From Enterobacter sp. RHBSTW-00175 (GTDB lineage Bacteria > Pseudomonadota > Gammaproteobacteria > Enterobacterales > Enterobacteriaceae), in contig NZ_CP055930.1 in NCBI RefSeq assembly GCF_013927005.1, forward strand, positions 5,084,001-5,148,000: a stretch of 64,000 nucleotides of DNA. The letters run 5' to 3'. The position numbers and the translations under genes are program-made. Every line of letters begins with the position of its first letter. Within the stretch, counting starts at the first letter, position 1. The notes under the pieces are model-generated. The model worked only from the letters and a program-made list of their open reading frames with translations, did no database searches and was not told the DNA's origin. Of the stretch, positions 38,642 through 49,207 are shown piece by piece.

Positions 38642-41600
38642 TTTACGCTCTCCTGTACCTGGTCATTACCTTCGCCGTCTAACCAGTTAATATTCTTCAT
38701 TTTACGAACCACCACGAACTCATCGCGGTTAGATCCTACGGTGCCGTAGTAGTTAAAGCCGTATGCCAGCTGCGCATAACCGCCGATCATGTGGGTCGGT
38801 TTTGGCGTAATACGGGTCACGGAGTTGTGAATACCGCCGCGCTGCTCGGTGATTTCTGAACCCGGCAGGTTAACGATACGTTCCTGCGCGTGGTACATCA
38901 TGGTCATCCCGGCAGGTACGCGCTGGCTCACTACCGCACGCGCCGTCAGCGCACCGTTGCTATTGAACACTTCGATCCAGTCGTTATCTTCAATACCCAG
39001 ATCTTTGGCATCCGCTTCGCTCATCCATACAATCGGGCCACCACGTGACAACGTCAGCATCAGTAGGTTGTCGCTGTAGGTGGAGTGGATCCCCCACTTC
39101 TGGTGTGGCGTCAGGAAGTTCAGCGCTTTTTCCGGGTTGCCGTTGGATTTCTTGCCCATCACCCCTTTCACTGAACGGGTGTCGATTGGCGGACGGTAAA
39201 CCAGCAGGCTTTCACCGAAATCACGCATCCACTGGTGATCCTGATACAGCGATTGACGACCTGTGAGCGTACGCCATGGGATCAGCTCGTGAACGTTGGT
39301 GTAACCGGCGTTATAGGACACATGTTCGTCTTCCAGGCCTGACCAGGTCGGGCTGGAGATAATCTTGCGTGGCTGGGCCTGAATATCGCGGAAGCGAATT
39401 TTCTCTTCCTCTTTATTCGTCGCCAGGTGCGTATGGTCACGACCGGTGAATTCACTCAGTGCCGCCCAGGCCTTCACGGCCACATGGCCGTTAGTTTCAG
39501 GCGCCAGGGCCAGGATCATCTCTGCCGCATCAATGGCCGTGTTCAGCATTGGCTGGCCTTTGGCCGGGCCGTCTGCTTTGGTGTAATTGAGCTTACGCAG
39601 CAGATCCATTTCGCTCTGGGTATTCCAGGCAATGCCTTTACCGCCGTTACCGATTTTCTCCATCAATGGGCCGATAGAGGTAAAGCGTTCATAGGTAGCC
39701 GGGTAGTCACGTTCAACCGGAATAATGTGCGGTGCCGTCACGCCCGGGATCAGGTCGCATTCACCTTTTTTCCAGTCTTTCACGTCAAGTGGTTGCGCCA
39801 GTTCGGCAGCGGAGTCGTGCTGAATCGGCAGGGTTACAACGTCCGTTTCTTTACCCAGATGGCCCACGCAGACTTCCGAGAAAACTTTCGCGATATCTTT
39901 GTAGATATCCCAGTCGCTTTTGGATTCCCATGCAGGGTCAACGGCGGCAGACAGCGGATGAATAAACGGATGCATATCCGAGGTATTCATATCGTCTTTT
40001 TCATACCAGGTAGCCGTTGGCAGCACGATGTCGGAATACAGACAGGTGCTGGACAGACGGAAGTCCAGCGTCACCACCAGATCCAGTTTCCCGTCCAGAC
40101 CGTTGTCTTTCCATTCCACTTCTTCTGGCTTCACGCCGCCCTGCTTGCCAAGATCTTTACCCTGAATACCGTTCTCAGTACCGAGCAGATACTTCAGCAT
40201 GTACTCGTGGCCCTTACCGGATGAACCCAGCAAGTTGGAGCGCCAGATAAACAGGTTACGCGGATGGTTTTTACCGTTTTCTGGCTGTTCCGCCGCAAAA
40301 CGAATGGAGCCGTCCTTCAGGGATTTCACGGTGTAATCCGCCGGGGTCATACCGGCTTTTTTCGCTTCTTCGGCGATGCGCAGGGGGTTGGTTCCCAGCT
40401 GCGGTGCAGATGGCAGCCAGCCCATGCGTTCGGCGCGCACGTTGAAGTCAATCAGATGACCGGTGTAGCGGGATTTATCCGCCATGGGTGACAGCAGCTC
40501 TTGCGCATTAACCGTTTCATAGCGCCACTGGCTCGAGTGGTTATAGAAGTAAGAGGTACTGTTCATGTGACGCGCAGGACGCTGCCAGTCAAGGGCAAAC
40601 GCCAGCGGCTGCCAGCCGGTCTGTGGACGCAGTTTTTCCTGGCCCACATAGTGCGCCCAGCCGCCGCCACTCTGCCCTACACAACCGCAGAAGATGAGCA
40701 TATTGATAAGACCGCGATAGTTCATATCGAGGTGATACCAGTGGTTCAGACCTGCCCCGACGATGATCATCGAGCGGCCATGAGTTTTGTCGGCGTTCTC
40801 GGCGAACTCACGGGCAATACGGGTGATCTGCGCACGCGGCACGCCTGTTACCTGTTCTGCCCAGGCTGGGGTATAGGCTTTCACATCGTCATAGCTGGTA
40901 GCGCAGTTTTCATCATTCAGACCGCGCTCCAGGCCGTAGTTCGCCATGGTCAGATCGTAAACGGTAGTAACCAGCGCCGTTGAGCCATCCGCCAGTTGCA
41001 GGCGTTTGACCGGCAGTTTGTGCATTAAGACGTTTTGCAGTTCAACTTTGTTGAAGTGTTCGGAACCTTCGCCCCCGAAGTACGGGAAACCGACATCAGC
41101 GATATCATCCTGGCTGCCCAGCATACTCAGGCGCAGTTCAGTCTCTTCGCCGGTTGTACCGTTACGCTGTTCCAGGTTCCATTTACCTTTCTCACCCCAT
41201 CGGAAGCCGATAGATCCGTTTGGAGCCACCAGTTCGCCATTGCTGTTACAGGCCACGGTTTTCCATTGTGGGTTGTTTTCCTGGCCCAGGGCATCCACCA
41301 GGTCGGCAGCGCGCAGCATTCGGCCAGCAGCATAGTAGCCGTCACGCTCTTCCAGCATGACCAGCATCGGGAAGTCGGTGTAGCGACGGACGTAGTCGGT
41401 GAAGTACTGGCTCGGTTTATCCAGGTGGAACTCACGCAGCATGACGTGGCCCATCGCCAGCGCCATCGCCGCATCGGTACCCTGTTTCGGAGCTAACCAC
41501 AGGTCGCACAGTTTGGCGATTTCTGCGTAGTCCGGAGTGATAGCTACCGTTTTGGTGCCTTTGTAACGCACTTCAGTGAAGAAGTGGGCATCCGGTGTAC

Positions 41601-42381
41601 GGGTCTGCGGAACGTTAGAACCCCACGCCAGAATGTAGCTGGAGTTATACCAGTCGGCAGATTCAGGAACGTCGGTCTGCTCACCCCAGGTCTGCGGAGA
41701 CGCAGGTGGCAGGTCACAGTACCAGTCGTAGAAACTCAGGCAGGTACCGCCGATAAGGGACAGGTAACGTGCGCCCGATGCGTAGGACACCATCGACATC
41801 GCCGGGATCGGCGAGAAGCCCGCCACGCGGTCCGGGCCATAGGTTTTGACGGTATAGACGTTTGAGGCGGCAATCAGCTCGTTCACTTCCTTCCAGGACG
41901 AACGCACAAAACCACCGCGGCCACGCGCTTGCTTGAAACTTTTGGCTTTATCGGCATCTTCAATAATAGAGGCCCAGGCATCAACCGGATCGCTGTGCTG
42001 AACTTTAGCTTCGCGCCACATTTTCATCAGGCGTTTGCGCATCAGCGGATATTTCAGGCGGTTGGCGCTGTACAGATACCAGGAGTAGCTTGCACCACGT
42101 GGGCAGCCGCGCGGTTCGTGGTTTGGCATATCCGGGCGCGTGCGCGGATAGTCGGTCTGCTGCATTTCCCAGGTCACCAGACCATTTTTAACGAAAATCT
42201 TCCAGCTACACGAACCGGTGCAGTTTACGCCGTGGGTGGAACGAACGACCTTATCATGCTGCCAACGTTGACGGTATCCATCTTCCCAGTCCCTGTTGGT
42301 ATCCAGAACCTGGCCGTGCCCATCGGCAAAGGTTTCGCCCTTCTGCTTGAAGTAGCGAAACCGGTCCAAAAATTTGCTCAT
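38638..42381 (-). CDS. narG: respiratory nitrate reductase A alpha subunit
   Basis: A 1,247-residue catalytic subunit that reduces nitrate to nitrite at a Mo-bisMGD centre in the cytoplasm. The unusual FS0 cluster ligands His50, Cys54 and Cys58 are in THGVNCTGSCSWK. The length is that of E. coli NarG. AGGAGATACCCG precedes the ATG. First gene of narGHJI; activated by FNR and NarL through the sites at 42468-42631. Confidence 0.98.
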   Translation of the reverse strand: MSKFLDRFRYFKQKGETFADGHGQVLDTNRDWEDGYRQRWQHDKVVRSTHGVNCTGSCSWKIFVKNGLVTWEMQQTDYPRTRPDMPNHEPRGCPRGASYSWYLYSANRLKYPLMRKRLMKMWREAKVQHSDPVDAWASIIEDADKAKSFKQARGRGGFVRSSWKEVNELIAASNVYTVKTYGPDRVAGFSPIPAMSMVSYASGARYLSLIGGTCLSFYDWYCDLPPASPQTWGEQTDVPESADWYNSSYILAWGSNVPQTRTPDAHFFTEVRYKGTKTVAITPDYAEIAKLCDLWLAPKQGTDAAMALAMGHVMLREFHLDKPSQYFTDYVRRYTDFPMLVMLEERDGYYAAGRMLRAADLVDALGQENNPQWKTVACNSNGELVAPNGSIGFRWGEKGKWNLEQRNGTTGEETELRLSMLGSQDDIADVGFPYFGGEGSEHFNKVELQNVLMHKLPVKRLQLADGSTALVTTVYDLTMANYGLERGLNDENCATSYDDVKAYTPAWAEQVTGVPRAQITRIAREFAENADKTHGRSMIIVGAGLNHWYHLDMNYRGLINMLIFCGCVGQSGGGWAHYVGQEKLRPQTGWQPLAFALDWQRPARHMNSTSYFYNHSSQWRYETVNAQELLSPMADKSRYTGHLIDFNVRAERMGWLPSAPQLGTNPLRIAEEAKKAGMTPADYTVKSLKDGSIRFAAEQPENGKNHPRNLFIWRSNLLGSSGKGHEYMLKYLLGTENGIQGKDLGKQGGVKPEEVEWKDNGLDGKLDLVVTLDFRLSSTCLYSDIVLPTATWYEKDDMNTSDMHPFIHPLSAAVDPAWESKSDWDIYKDIAKVFSEVCVGHLGKETDVVTLPIQHDSAAELAQPLDVKDWKKGECDLIPGVTAPHIIPVERDYPATYERFTSIGPLMEKIGNGGKGIAWNTQSEMDLLRKLNYTKADGPAKGQPMLNTAIDAAEMILALAPETNGHVAVKAWAALSEFTGRDHTHLATNKEEEKIRFRDIQAQPRKIISSPTWSGLEDEHVSYNAGYTNVHELIPWRTLTGRQSLYQDHQWMRDFGESLLVYRPPIDTRSVKGVMGKKSNGNPEKALNFLTPHQKWGIHSTYSDNLLMLTLSRGGPIVWMSEADAKDLGIEDNDWIEVFNSNGALTARAVVSQRVPAGMTMMYHAQERIVNLPGSEITEQRGGIHNSVTRITPKPTHMIGGYAQLAYGFNYYGTVGSNRDEFVVVRKMKNINWLDGEGNDQVQESVK

Positions 42382-42467
42382 CGGGTATCTCCTGTGTGGA
42401 GCCTGTGGCTCTCTAAATCGACATTGCTGATTTGCAGCGAAGGTAACGCTCTGATAGATGACGAGAA

Positions 42468-42481
42468 TTGATAACGATCAA
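42468..42481 (-). promoter_or_regulatory. FNR site of narG
   Basis: TTGAT-AACG-ATCAA is a perfect FNR palindrome. A -41.5 class II position puts the start near 42433, about 52 bases before the ATG, as in E. coli narG. Confidence 0.9.
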
Positions 42482-42527
42482 GGGCAACAGGGTTGGCAAA
42501 ACGAGTGGATGCGCAAAATACCACCAA

Positions 42528-42631
42528 AGAAGTAGTATTTTATATTTTTTAATTGATTGTTTTTTATAGGTATTTATTAACTTTCATCGAGGAAGGCGTA
42601 AAACCCTAACAAGATTAGTTATTAAGTGGTA
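42528..42631 (-). promoter_or_regulatory. NarL heptamers of narG
   Basis: Three AKNRGTA-type heptamers: AGAAGTA (42528-42534), AGTAGTA (42531-42537) and AGTGGTA (42625-42631). Relative to the start inferred from the FNR site, the last is near -195, where E. coli narG has its high-affinity NarL site, and the others near -98. Confidence 0.65.
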
Positions 42632-42734
42632 GGTGTTTTTGGCTGTTTAAGAACAGTGCATGAGTCTCATTTTTTTACGCCTGGTCTAGAGTCATTTTAT
42701 ATCACCCTAAATTTTACCTGGTAAGGACACAACG

Positions 42735-45014
42735 ATGAGCGAAGCGTCAGATGTTCATAACCTCTCACCTGATAACGAAACAGATGCCATTAAAGAACGC
42801 CGGGAAAAATGTAAACTTCAGAACATAGAATACACGGGTACGCTGGGGCTGGCTTTATCAGGTGGGGGTATTCGCAGTGCAACCTTTTGTTTAGGTCTGG
42901 TTCGTGCGCTCGCTAAAAATGGACTTCTGAAAAAATTCGATTATCTGTCGACTGTATCTGGTGGTGGTTATTTAGGCGGAATGCTGGGCCGCTTATATAC
43001 AAAGAATAACGAGAAGTATTCGATTGAAAAAGCACTCGCCAGCGACGATACCATTTTACTGGCATGGTTACGGAATAACGGTCGGTATCTTACACCTGCG
43101 GGGTTTCTCGACAAGTCACTGGCAATTACCCAAATCTTTCGCTCTTTTATTGCGGCATTATTTCTTCTGACGCTAATGTGTCTCGTCGTAAGCGGTATTG
43201 CCATCAGTCTTAATACAATGTTAGTTCTCCAGCCAAATTTTCTCGAAACAACGCCCTGGCTGATAGCGCTCTCTGTCCCGCTCTATTTTTCTGCCGTGAT
43301 GGCCTTCTCTTACTGGATACTGGATGAAGAAAAACCCAGGGAATCCTTAAAATTCGCCCTTACTGTGGTGACAATCTCTTATGCATGTTTAGCATGGATA
43401 ATCGATTTTCCTGATTACTTTCTACAATCATACTTGCCTCCGGTCGCCCTTATCATTATTGCGGTCACAAATGTAAAGCTCATTCACTCTGCATTAAAAA
43501 CGCTCAGTTCCACTTCAGGGAAACTGAGACAACAGTTTACCCGGGCGATGACAAACAGCCTGTGGCTGGCAGGTGCCATACTTATTTTATGGGGGGTATA
43601 CGCTCTGGGGCTGCTATGGTCCAGAGAAAGTTCTGCTTCGGGTACGCTACTCCCTCCAGCATTACTCGCGTTGCTAAAAGCAAGCTGGGAGCTCACCGCC
43701 GTCAAAAAACTGTTCAGTAAAATGAAAAACAGCCACTCTTTTATATCCATCAGTTTGATGCAAGGTGCGAACATTCTTGGCTATCTGTTGTTAATTTTTT
43801 CGCTGATAACGGTCTGCGCCGCTGAGATCAAAATCATCAGGTACGATTCACTTTTCCACTACACTCTCTATCCTTCACTGTTCGCTTTTGCGGTGGTGTT
43901 ATTCTTCATTTACCTCTGCCAGCCAAAACGAATAATTACGTTCCTGAATTTAAGTTCTCTGCATAATTTCTACCGTTCACGTATTGAACGCGCCTGGCTT
44001 TCTGTTACAAATGTAGGCTCTCCGCCAAAACACCGCTTTCCACAGAACCCATTAGAAGACCAGTTAAACAACAAGCTTGCCAATATCGAGAAAGTCACGG
44101 ACTCCTTGCACTGCGATGACGTTAAATTTAAAGACTATAACCCGCATAGCCATCTGGGGCCGATTCACCTGATCACCTGCTGTATAAACCAGACAGTTGA
44201 CGATCGCTCAGGAAACTATAATGCCGACAGAAAGGGAATTGCGCTGACGGTCAGCTCATTTGGTGTTGAAACAGGCACGCATTTCCCACGCCCTTCCAAA
44301 GCATTAAAAGACAGTACGTTATCGAAGTGGATTGCCATATCGGGAGCCGCAGCCGCAACAGGAATGGGCTCTCTGACATCCCCTGGTCTGGCATTTATTC
44401 TTTTCCTGATTGGAGGCAGGCTGGGTTTTTGGGAAAAAAACCTCAATCCGAAAGATGACGTGACCGCTTCACTACCTGCCCTGTTTGCCGAAATGTTTGC
44501 CCGATTTCCCGGCAAAAACAGCGAATACTGGTATCTCTCTGATGGCGGACATTTCGAAAACACCGGTGTATACCCCCTGCTAAAACGGCGGGTAAAAACG
44601 ATCGTTGTGGCTGACTGCGGTGCTGACCCAGAATACAGGTTTGACGATCTTGAAAATCTGGTGCGTAAAGCCCGCATTGATTACGGCATTATCATCACTT
44701 TTGATACACCAGCCCAGCCGATGTTTATTCCTCTCTACGACCTGAAAAAAGGGGAAGCAGCAGCACCGCTTATCAAAGCGACAATATCGTACCCGAAACA
44801 AGGCCCCTTGCCTGAAATGCAAGGCACATTGCTGATTGTAAAACCTCATTTGCTGGAAAACATGGGGCTCGATACCGAACGCTACGCAAAACGACATGAT
44901 GATTTTCCGCAGCAAACGACGGGCGATCAATTCTTTGATGAGGAGCAGTGGGAAGCCTACCATCAGCTAGGTTTGCAGGCGGGTAAAGCGATTACAAGGA
45001 ATATGCTGTCATAG
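42735..45014 (+). CDS. patatin-like phospholipase with central transmembrane region
   Basis: A 759-residue protein. Patatin motifs lie at both ends: GLALSGGGIRSATFCLGLVRAL (oxyanion loop, about 37-58), DYLSTVSGGGYLGGML (nucleophile Ser in a TVSGGGY elbow), and LSDGGHFENTGVYPLL near 600 (catalytic Asp in DGG). Between them, about 130-400, are some six to eight hydrophobic segments, so the active site is split by a membrane domain. It probably hydrolyses membrane lipids at the inner-membrane face. It is inserted between narG and narK and is AT-richer than both. Unlike CapV-type patatins of CBASS, no cyclase gene is near. Confidence 0.85.
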   Translation: MSEASDVHNLSPDNETDAIKERREKCKLQNIEYTGTLGLALSGGGIRSATFCLGLVRALAKNGLLKKFDYLSTVSGGGYLGGMLGRLYTKNNEKYSIEKALASDDTILLAWLRNNGRYLTPAGFLDKSLAITQIFRSFIAALFLLTLMCLVVSGIAISLNTMLVLQPNFLETTPWLIALSVPLYFSAVMAFSYWILDEEKPRESLKFALTVVTISYACLAWIIDFPDYFLQSYLPPVALIIIAVTNVKLIHSALKTLSSTSGKLRQQFTRAMTNSLWLAGAILILWGVYALGLLWSRESSASGTLLPPALLALLKASWELTAVKKLFSKMKNSHSFISISLMQGANILGYLLLIFSLITVCAAEIKIIRYDSLFHYTLYPSLFAFAVVLFFIYLCQPKRIITFLNLSSLHNFYRSRIERAWLSVTNVGSPPKHRFPQNPLEDQLNNKLANIEKVTDSLHCDDVKFKDYNPHSHLGPIHLITCCINQTVDDRSGNYNADRKGIALTVSSFGVETGTHFPRPSKALKDSTLSKWIAISGAAAATGMGSLTSPGLAFILFLIGGRLGFWEKNLNPKDDVTASLPALFAEMFARFPGKNSEYWYLSDGGHFENTGVYPLLKRRVKTIVVADCGADPEYRFDDLENLVRKARIDYGIIITFDTPAQPMFIPLYDLKKGEAAAPLIKATISYPKQGPLPEMQGTLLIVKPHLLENMGLDTERYAKRHDDFPQQTTGDQFFDEEQWEAYHQLGLQAGKAITRNMLS

Positions 45015-45015
45015 T

Positions 45016-45041
45016 AAAAAAAACGCGGCCCTAAGGCCGCG
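45016..45041 (-). terminator. narK terminator
   Basis: CGCGGCC-CTAA-GGCCGCG with eight A on the left, giving a T tract for leftward narK transcripts. It directly follows the patatin gene stop. Confidence 0.9.
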
Positions 45042-45058
45042 CAAACGGATAATCAAAC

Positions 45059-46456
45059 TTACTTATTTTTCTTGGTATTACGGCCATATACCAGCCACGT
45101 GATCACAACGCAGGCGATATAGAATACGAGGAACACTTTCATTGCTCCTGCCGGAGAGCCGGTCAGGTCAAGCGAAATACCGAACGCTTTCGGAATGAAG
45201 AAACCACCAATCGCGCCAATGGCAGAGATAAAGCCCAGTGCCGCTGCGGTATCGGTCGCGGCTTCGCGCATGGCCTGTGCTTCGTTGCCGCCCTGCGCTT
45301 TTACGCGGTCCATCGTCAGCTTACGGAAGATAATCGAGATCATCTGGAAGGTAGAGGCACTACCCAGCCCGGCCGTCAGGAACAGCACCATAAACACGCC
45401 GAAGAACGCGGTAAAGTTTCCGCCCTGGCCGTTGGTTGGCAGCGTCAGGAACAGCAGCGCACAGAAGATAGCCATCACCACAAAGTTCACCAGCGTCACA
45501 CGCGTTCCGCCCAGACGGTCAGAAATCATCCCACCAGTAGAACGGGCCAGCGCACCAATGAACGGACCAAAGAACGCATAGTGAAGGATCTGCAATTCCG
45601 GGAACTGCGTTTTTGACAGCATCGCGAAGCCTGCGGAGAAACCGATAAAGGATCCGAAAGTGGCAAGGTATAACAGCGCCATCACCCAGAGGTGTCCGCG
45701 TTTCAGCACCGGCAGCTGCTCGCTGAGGGAAGCTTTCGAGGCCGACAGGTCATTCATAAAGAACCAGGCCGCCAGCGTTAATACCACCAGGAATGGCACC
45801 CAAATCCACGCCGCGTTCTGAAGGTACAACAAAGAGCCATCCGGTTGCTGCGCACCCGTACCACCAAAGGCAGCAAAGACAGAAACAGAGATAACCAGCG
45901 GTGCAATCAGCTGCATCACGCTCACGCCCATATTCCCCAGACCGCCGTTAATACCCAGCGCACCGCCCTGTTTCGCTTTCGGGAAGAAGAAACTGATGTT
46001 GGCCATGCTTGAGGCGAAGTTTGCGCCAGCAAAACCGCACAGCAGAGAAATAATCACGAACACACTGAACGGTGTAGAGGTATCCTGCACGGCAAAACCG
46101 AGCCACACGCAAGGCACTATCATGATGCCGGTACTGAACGCCGTCCAGCGGCGACCGCCAAACAGGGGAACCATAAACGCGTAAGGAACACGCAGTAATG
46201 CGCCCGACAGCGCTGGCAGCGCCGTCAGCATAAACAGCTGATCGGTGGTAAATTTGAACCCGACTTTCGGCAGGTTCACCGCCACCGCACTAAACAACAT
46301 CCATACGCAAAACGCTAACAACAGGCACGGAACGGAAATCCACAGATTACGACTTGCTACACGGTGGCCGCGTTGTTCCCAGAACGCCGGATCTTCCGGA
46401 CGCCATTCTGTAATTACGGCACCATTATCCCTTTCGGGGGCGGATGAGTGACTCAT
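45059..46456 (-). CDS. narK: nitrate/nitrite antiporter
   Basis: A 465-residue major-facilitator protein with twelve helices that exchanges nitrate for nitrite. The nitrate signature is seen in FAGANFASSMANISFFFPK and again in the second half as GFISAIGAIGGFFIPKAFG. Arg residues binding the anion lie in helices 2 and 8. ATG 46456 (MSHSSAPERDN) is chosen over the GTG at 46462 for ribosome spacing (AGAGG). Controlled by FNR at 46515. Confidence 0.96.
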   Translation of the reverse strand: MSHSSAPERDNGAVITEWRPEDPAFWEQRGHRVASRNLWISVPCLLLAFCVWMLFSAVAVNLPKVGFKFTTDQLFMLTALPALSGALLRVPYAFMVPLFGGRRWTAFSTGIMIVPCVWLGFAVQDTSTPFSVFVIISLLCGFAGANFASSMANISFFFPKAKQGGALGINGGLGNMGVSVMQLIAPLVISVSVFAAFGGTGAQQPDGSLLYLQNAAWIWVPFLVVLTLAAWFFMNDLSASKASLSEQLPVLKRGHLWVMALLYLATFGSFIGFSAGFAMLSKTQFPELQILHYAFFGPFIGALARSTGGMISDRLGGTRVTLVNFVVMAIFCALLFLTLPTNGQGGNFTAFFGVFMVLFLTAGLGSASTFQMISIIFRKLTMDRVKAQGGNEAQAMREAATDTAAALGFISAIGAIGGFFIPKAFGISLDLTGSPAGAMKVFLVFYIACVVITWLVYGRNTKKNK

Positions 46457-46765
46457 AGACACCTCTGATTCTCGAATGATGCTGCAAACATTAGGGTTTT
46501 AGGCCGGCGGTAAGTTGATATAAATCAAAGGAAAAGTGGGCAGTTTTATGGCGAAAAAAAAGCCATTACTCTAAGTGAGTAGACTTTTACGGTAAAAAAG
46601 GTGTGGTTTTTCACGGTACTGACGCTTCCCCGTACTCCCTTCCCCCCAGACATCACCCGACCGGCAATTTAGGGGTAATCCTTTATTGGTATGGGTATAC
46701 TCCAGGGTATGCATGAAAATAGCGCCATTCCTGCAAGCAGGCCACGTCAGGAGCCCGGCAACCCT
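46457..46765. promoter_or_regulatory. narK/narX divergent control region
   Basis: 309 bases with the narK FNR site and the narX promoter. I did not find NarL heptamers that fully match the consensus, although near matches such as GTGAGTA are present at 46575-46581. Confidence 0.55.
46515..46528 (-). promoter_or_regulatory. FNR site of narK
   Basis: TTGAT-ATAA-ATCAA, a perfect FNR palindrome centred 65 bases upstream of the narK ATG. A -41.5 position would place the start near 46480. Confidence 0.88.
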
Positions 46766-48562
46766 ATGTTAAAAAAATGTTTATCCCCGCTGACACTCGT
46801 TAACCAGTTGGCATTGATTGTCTTGCTGTCCACCGCTATCGGTGTGACCGGCATGGCTATCTCTGGCTCGCTGGTACAGGGTGTGCAGGGTAATGCACAT
46901 GCCATTAACGAGGCAGGCTCGCTACGTATGCAGAGTTATCGCCTGCTGGCGGCCGTTCCCCTTACGCACAACGATCAGCCGCTGATCGACGAAATGGAGC
47001 GCACGGCATTTAGCCATGAACTGGAAAGAGCCGCCACCCGCGACGGACAAGAGTCGCAGCTTAAGTCGCTCCAGGGCTACTGGCACTCGCAGTTAAAACC
47101 CGGCCTGGAAGGTGCGCAACGTGCAGACGCCGTATCGCAGGACGTCGCCGGTTTTGTCGCGCGCATCGATGCGCTGGTCTCCTCTTTCGACCAAACCACC
47201 GAACACCGTATTGACCGGGTAGTGGTTGTCCATCGGGCGATGGCGATATTTATGGCGTTACTGCTGGTGTTCACCATCGTCTGGCTACGTGCGCGGCTGC
47301 TCAACCCATGGAAACAGCTGCTGGCGATGGCGCGCGCGGTCACGCAAAGAGATTTTACCCAGCGTACCCACATCAGCGGCCGCAATGAAATGGCGATGCT
47401 CGGACAAGCGCTCAATACCATGTCGGAAGAGCTGTCTGAAAGCTATGCGGTGCTGGAAAAACGCGTCCAGGAAAAAACGGCCGGTCTTGAGCAGAAAAAC
47501 GAAATCCTCTCGTTTTTATGGCAGGCTAATCGCCGCCTGCATATGCAGGTGCCCCTGTGTGAGCGTCTCTCACCGGTGCTTAACGGCCTGCAAAATTTAA
47601 CCCTGCTGCACGATCTGGAACTGCGGGTTTACGACATCGAAGATGAAGAAAATCATCAGGAGTTTACCTGTCAGTCGGACATGTCCTGTGATGATAAAGG
47701 TTGCCATCTTTGCCCACGCGGATTACCGCCGCTTACCGGCAGTGGTACCACGCTCAAATGGCGTCTGACAGACAGCCACACGCAGTACGGCATTTTGCTG
47801 GCTACCCTGCCAGCCGGGCGTCACCTTAACCATGACCAGCAGCAACTGGTGGACACGCTGGTTGAACAGCTGACCGCCACACTCGCGCTCGATCGCCACC
47901 AGGAAAAACAACAGCAGCTGATCGTTATGGAAGAGCGTGCCACCATTGCCCGCGAGCTTCACGATTCAATTGCCCAGTCGCTTTCCTGTATGAAGATGCA
48001 GGTCAGCTGCCTGCAAATGCAGGACGACGGGCTGCCGGAAAGCAGCAAACAGCTCCTCAGCCAGATCCGCAACGAGCTTAATACCTCCTGGGTACAGCTT
48101 CGTGAACTGCTGACCACCTTCCGTTTGCAGTTGACCGAGCCAGGCCTGCGCCCGGCCCTTGAGTCCAGCTGCCACGAATTTAGCGCCCGACTGGGGTTCC
48201 CGGTGAAGCTCGACTACCAGCTTCCACCGCGTTTTGTCCCCTCTCATCAGGCCATACATTTACTGCAGATAGCCCGTGAAGCCCTGAGCAACGTGCTCAA
48301 ACACGCGGGTGCGACGGCAGTAACCGTGACCGTCCGCCAGCACAATAATCAGGTGAGGCTTACGGTCCAGGACAACGGCTGCGGCGTGCCGGAAAATGCC
48401 GAAAGAAGTAACCACTATGGTTTAATTATCATGCGAGATCGCGCACAAAGCCTGCGCGGAGATTGCCAGGTTCGCCGGGGAGAGTCTGGTGGCACCGAGG
48501 TAGTGGTCACCTTTATTCCCGAAAAGCCCCTTATAACTGCCCAAGGAGAAAACCATGACTAA
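46766..48562 (+). CDS. narX: nitrate/nitrite sensor histidine kinase NarX
   Basis: A 598-residue membrane kinase. Two helices bound a periplasmic sensor whose P-box ([17 protein letters not shown], about 44-60) binds nitrate. A HAMP linker and a Cys cluster ([18 protein letters not shown]) follow. The phospho-acceptor His is in [15 protein letters not shown] and the ATPase has [17 protein letters not shown]. The start at 46766 matches the E. coli length; the upstream frame is ignored. Overlaps narL by 8 bases. Confidence 0.96.
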   Translation: MLKKCLSPLTLVNQLALIVLLSTAIGVTGMAISGSLVQGVQGNAHAINEAGSLRMQSYRLLAAVPLTHNDQPLIDEMERTAFSHELERAATRDGQESQLKSLQGYWHSQLKPGLEGAQRADAVSQDVAGFVARIDALVSSFDQTTEHRIDRVVVVHRAMAIFMALLLVFTIVWLRARLLNPWKQLLAMARAVTQRDFTQRTHISGRNEMAMLGQALNTMSEELSESYAVLEKRVQEKTAGLEQKNEILSFLWQANRRLHMQVPLCERLSPVLNGLQNLTLLHDLELRVYDIEDEENHQEFTCQSDMSCDDKGCHLCPRGLPPLTGSGTTLKWRLTDSHTQYGILLATLPAGRHLNHDQQQLVDTLVEQLTATLALDRHQEKQQQLIVMEERATIARELHDSIAQSLSCMKMQVSCLQMQDDGLPESSKQLLSQIRNELNTSWVQLRELLTTFRLQLTEPGLRPALESSCHEFSARLGFPVKLDYQLPPRFVPSHQAIHLLQIAREALSNVLKHAGATAVTVTVRQHNNQVRLTVQDNGCGVPENAERSNHYGLIIMRDRAQSLRGDCQVRRGESGGTEVVVTFIPEKPLITAQGENHD

Positions 48563-49205
48563 CCAGGAACCGGCATCCATCCTGTTGATTGACGACCATC
48601 CGATGCTGCGCACAGGCGTGAAGCAACTTGTCAGCATGGCACCAGATATCACGGTGGTTGGCGAAGCCAGCAACGGCGAACAGGGTATCGAACTTGCCGA
48701 ATCGCTTGATCCTGATTTGATCCTGCTCGATCTCAATATGCCGGGTATGAACGGTCTGGAAACGCTCGACAAACTGCGTGAGAAATCACTGTCTGGCCGG
48801 GTAGTTGTGTTCAGCGTTTCGAATCATGAAGAAGACGTCGTGACCGCGCTGAAACGGGGTGCCGATGGCTATTTACTGAAAGATATGGAGCCGGAAGATC
48901 TGCTCAAAGCGCTGCAACAGGCCGCAGCTGGTGAGATGGTGCTGAGCGAAGCCTTAACGCCCGTGCTGGCCGCCAGCCTGCGCGCCAACCGTGCCACTTC
49001 TGACCGCGATGTCAGCCAGTTAACGCCACGCGAGCGTGACATTCTCAAGCTGATTGCTCAGGGCCTGCCAAACAAAATGATCGCCCGTCGTCTGGATATC
49101 ACCGAAAGTACGGTCAAAGTGCATGTGAAACATATGCTCAAGAAAATGAAATTAAAATCCCGCGTTGAGGCGGCGGTTTGGGTACATCAGGAACGTATCT
49201 TCTGA
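48555..49205 (+). CDS. narL: nitrate/nitrite response regulator NarL
   Basis: A 216-residue regulator. The receiver domain has Asp59 in [13 protein letters not shown] and Lys in [12 protein letters not shown]. The C-terminal LuxR-type helix-turn-helix is [40 protein letters not shown]. Activates narGHJI and narK and represses fermentative genes such as adhE in E. coli. Confidence 0.97.
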   Translation: MTNQEPASILLIDDHPMLRTGVKQLVSMAPDITVVGEASNGEQGIELAESLDPDLILLDLNMPGMNGLETLDKLREKSLSGRVVVFSVSNHEEDVVTALKRGADGYLLKDMEPEDLLKALQQAAAGEMVLSEALTPVLAASLRANRATSDRDVSQLTPRERDILKLIAQGLPNKMIARRLDITESTVKVHVKHMLKKMKLKSRVEAAVWVHQERIF

Positions 49206-49207
49206 TT

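Larger units (their letters stand above)
42382..42734. promoter_or_regulatory. narG/patatin-gene divergent control region
   Basis: 353 AT-rich bases carrying the narG FNR and NarL sites and the promoter of the patatin-like gene. AAGGACACAACG is the ribosome site of the latter. No separate regulator site for it is evident, so it could respond to the nar elements. Confidence 0.55.

Noticed and set aside
42735..45014. CBASS-type CapV effector
   Set aside because: No nucleotidyltransferase, Cap2/Cap3 or other defence gene is adjacent, and the membrane-split architecture differs from CapV.
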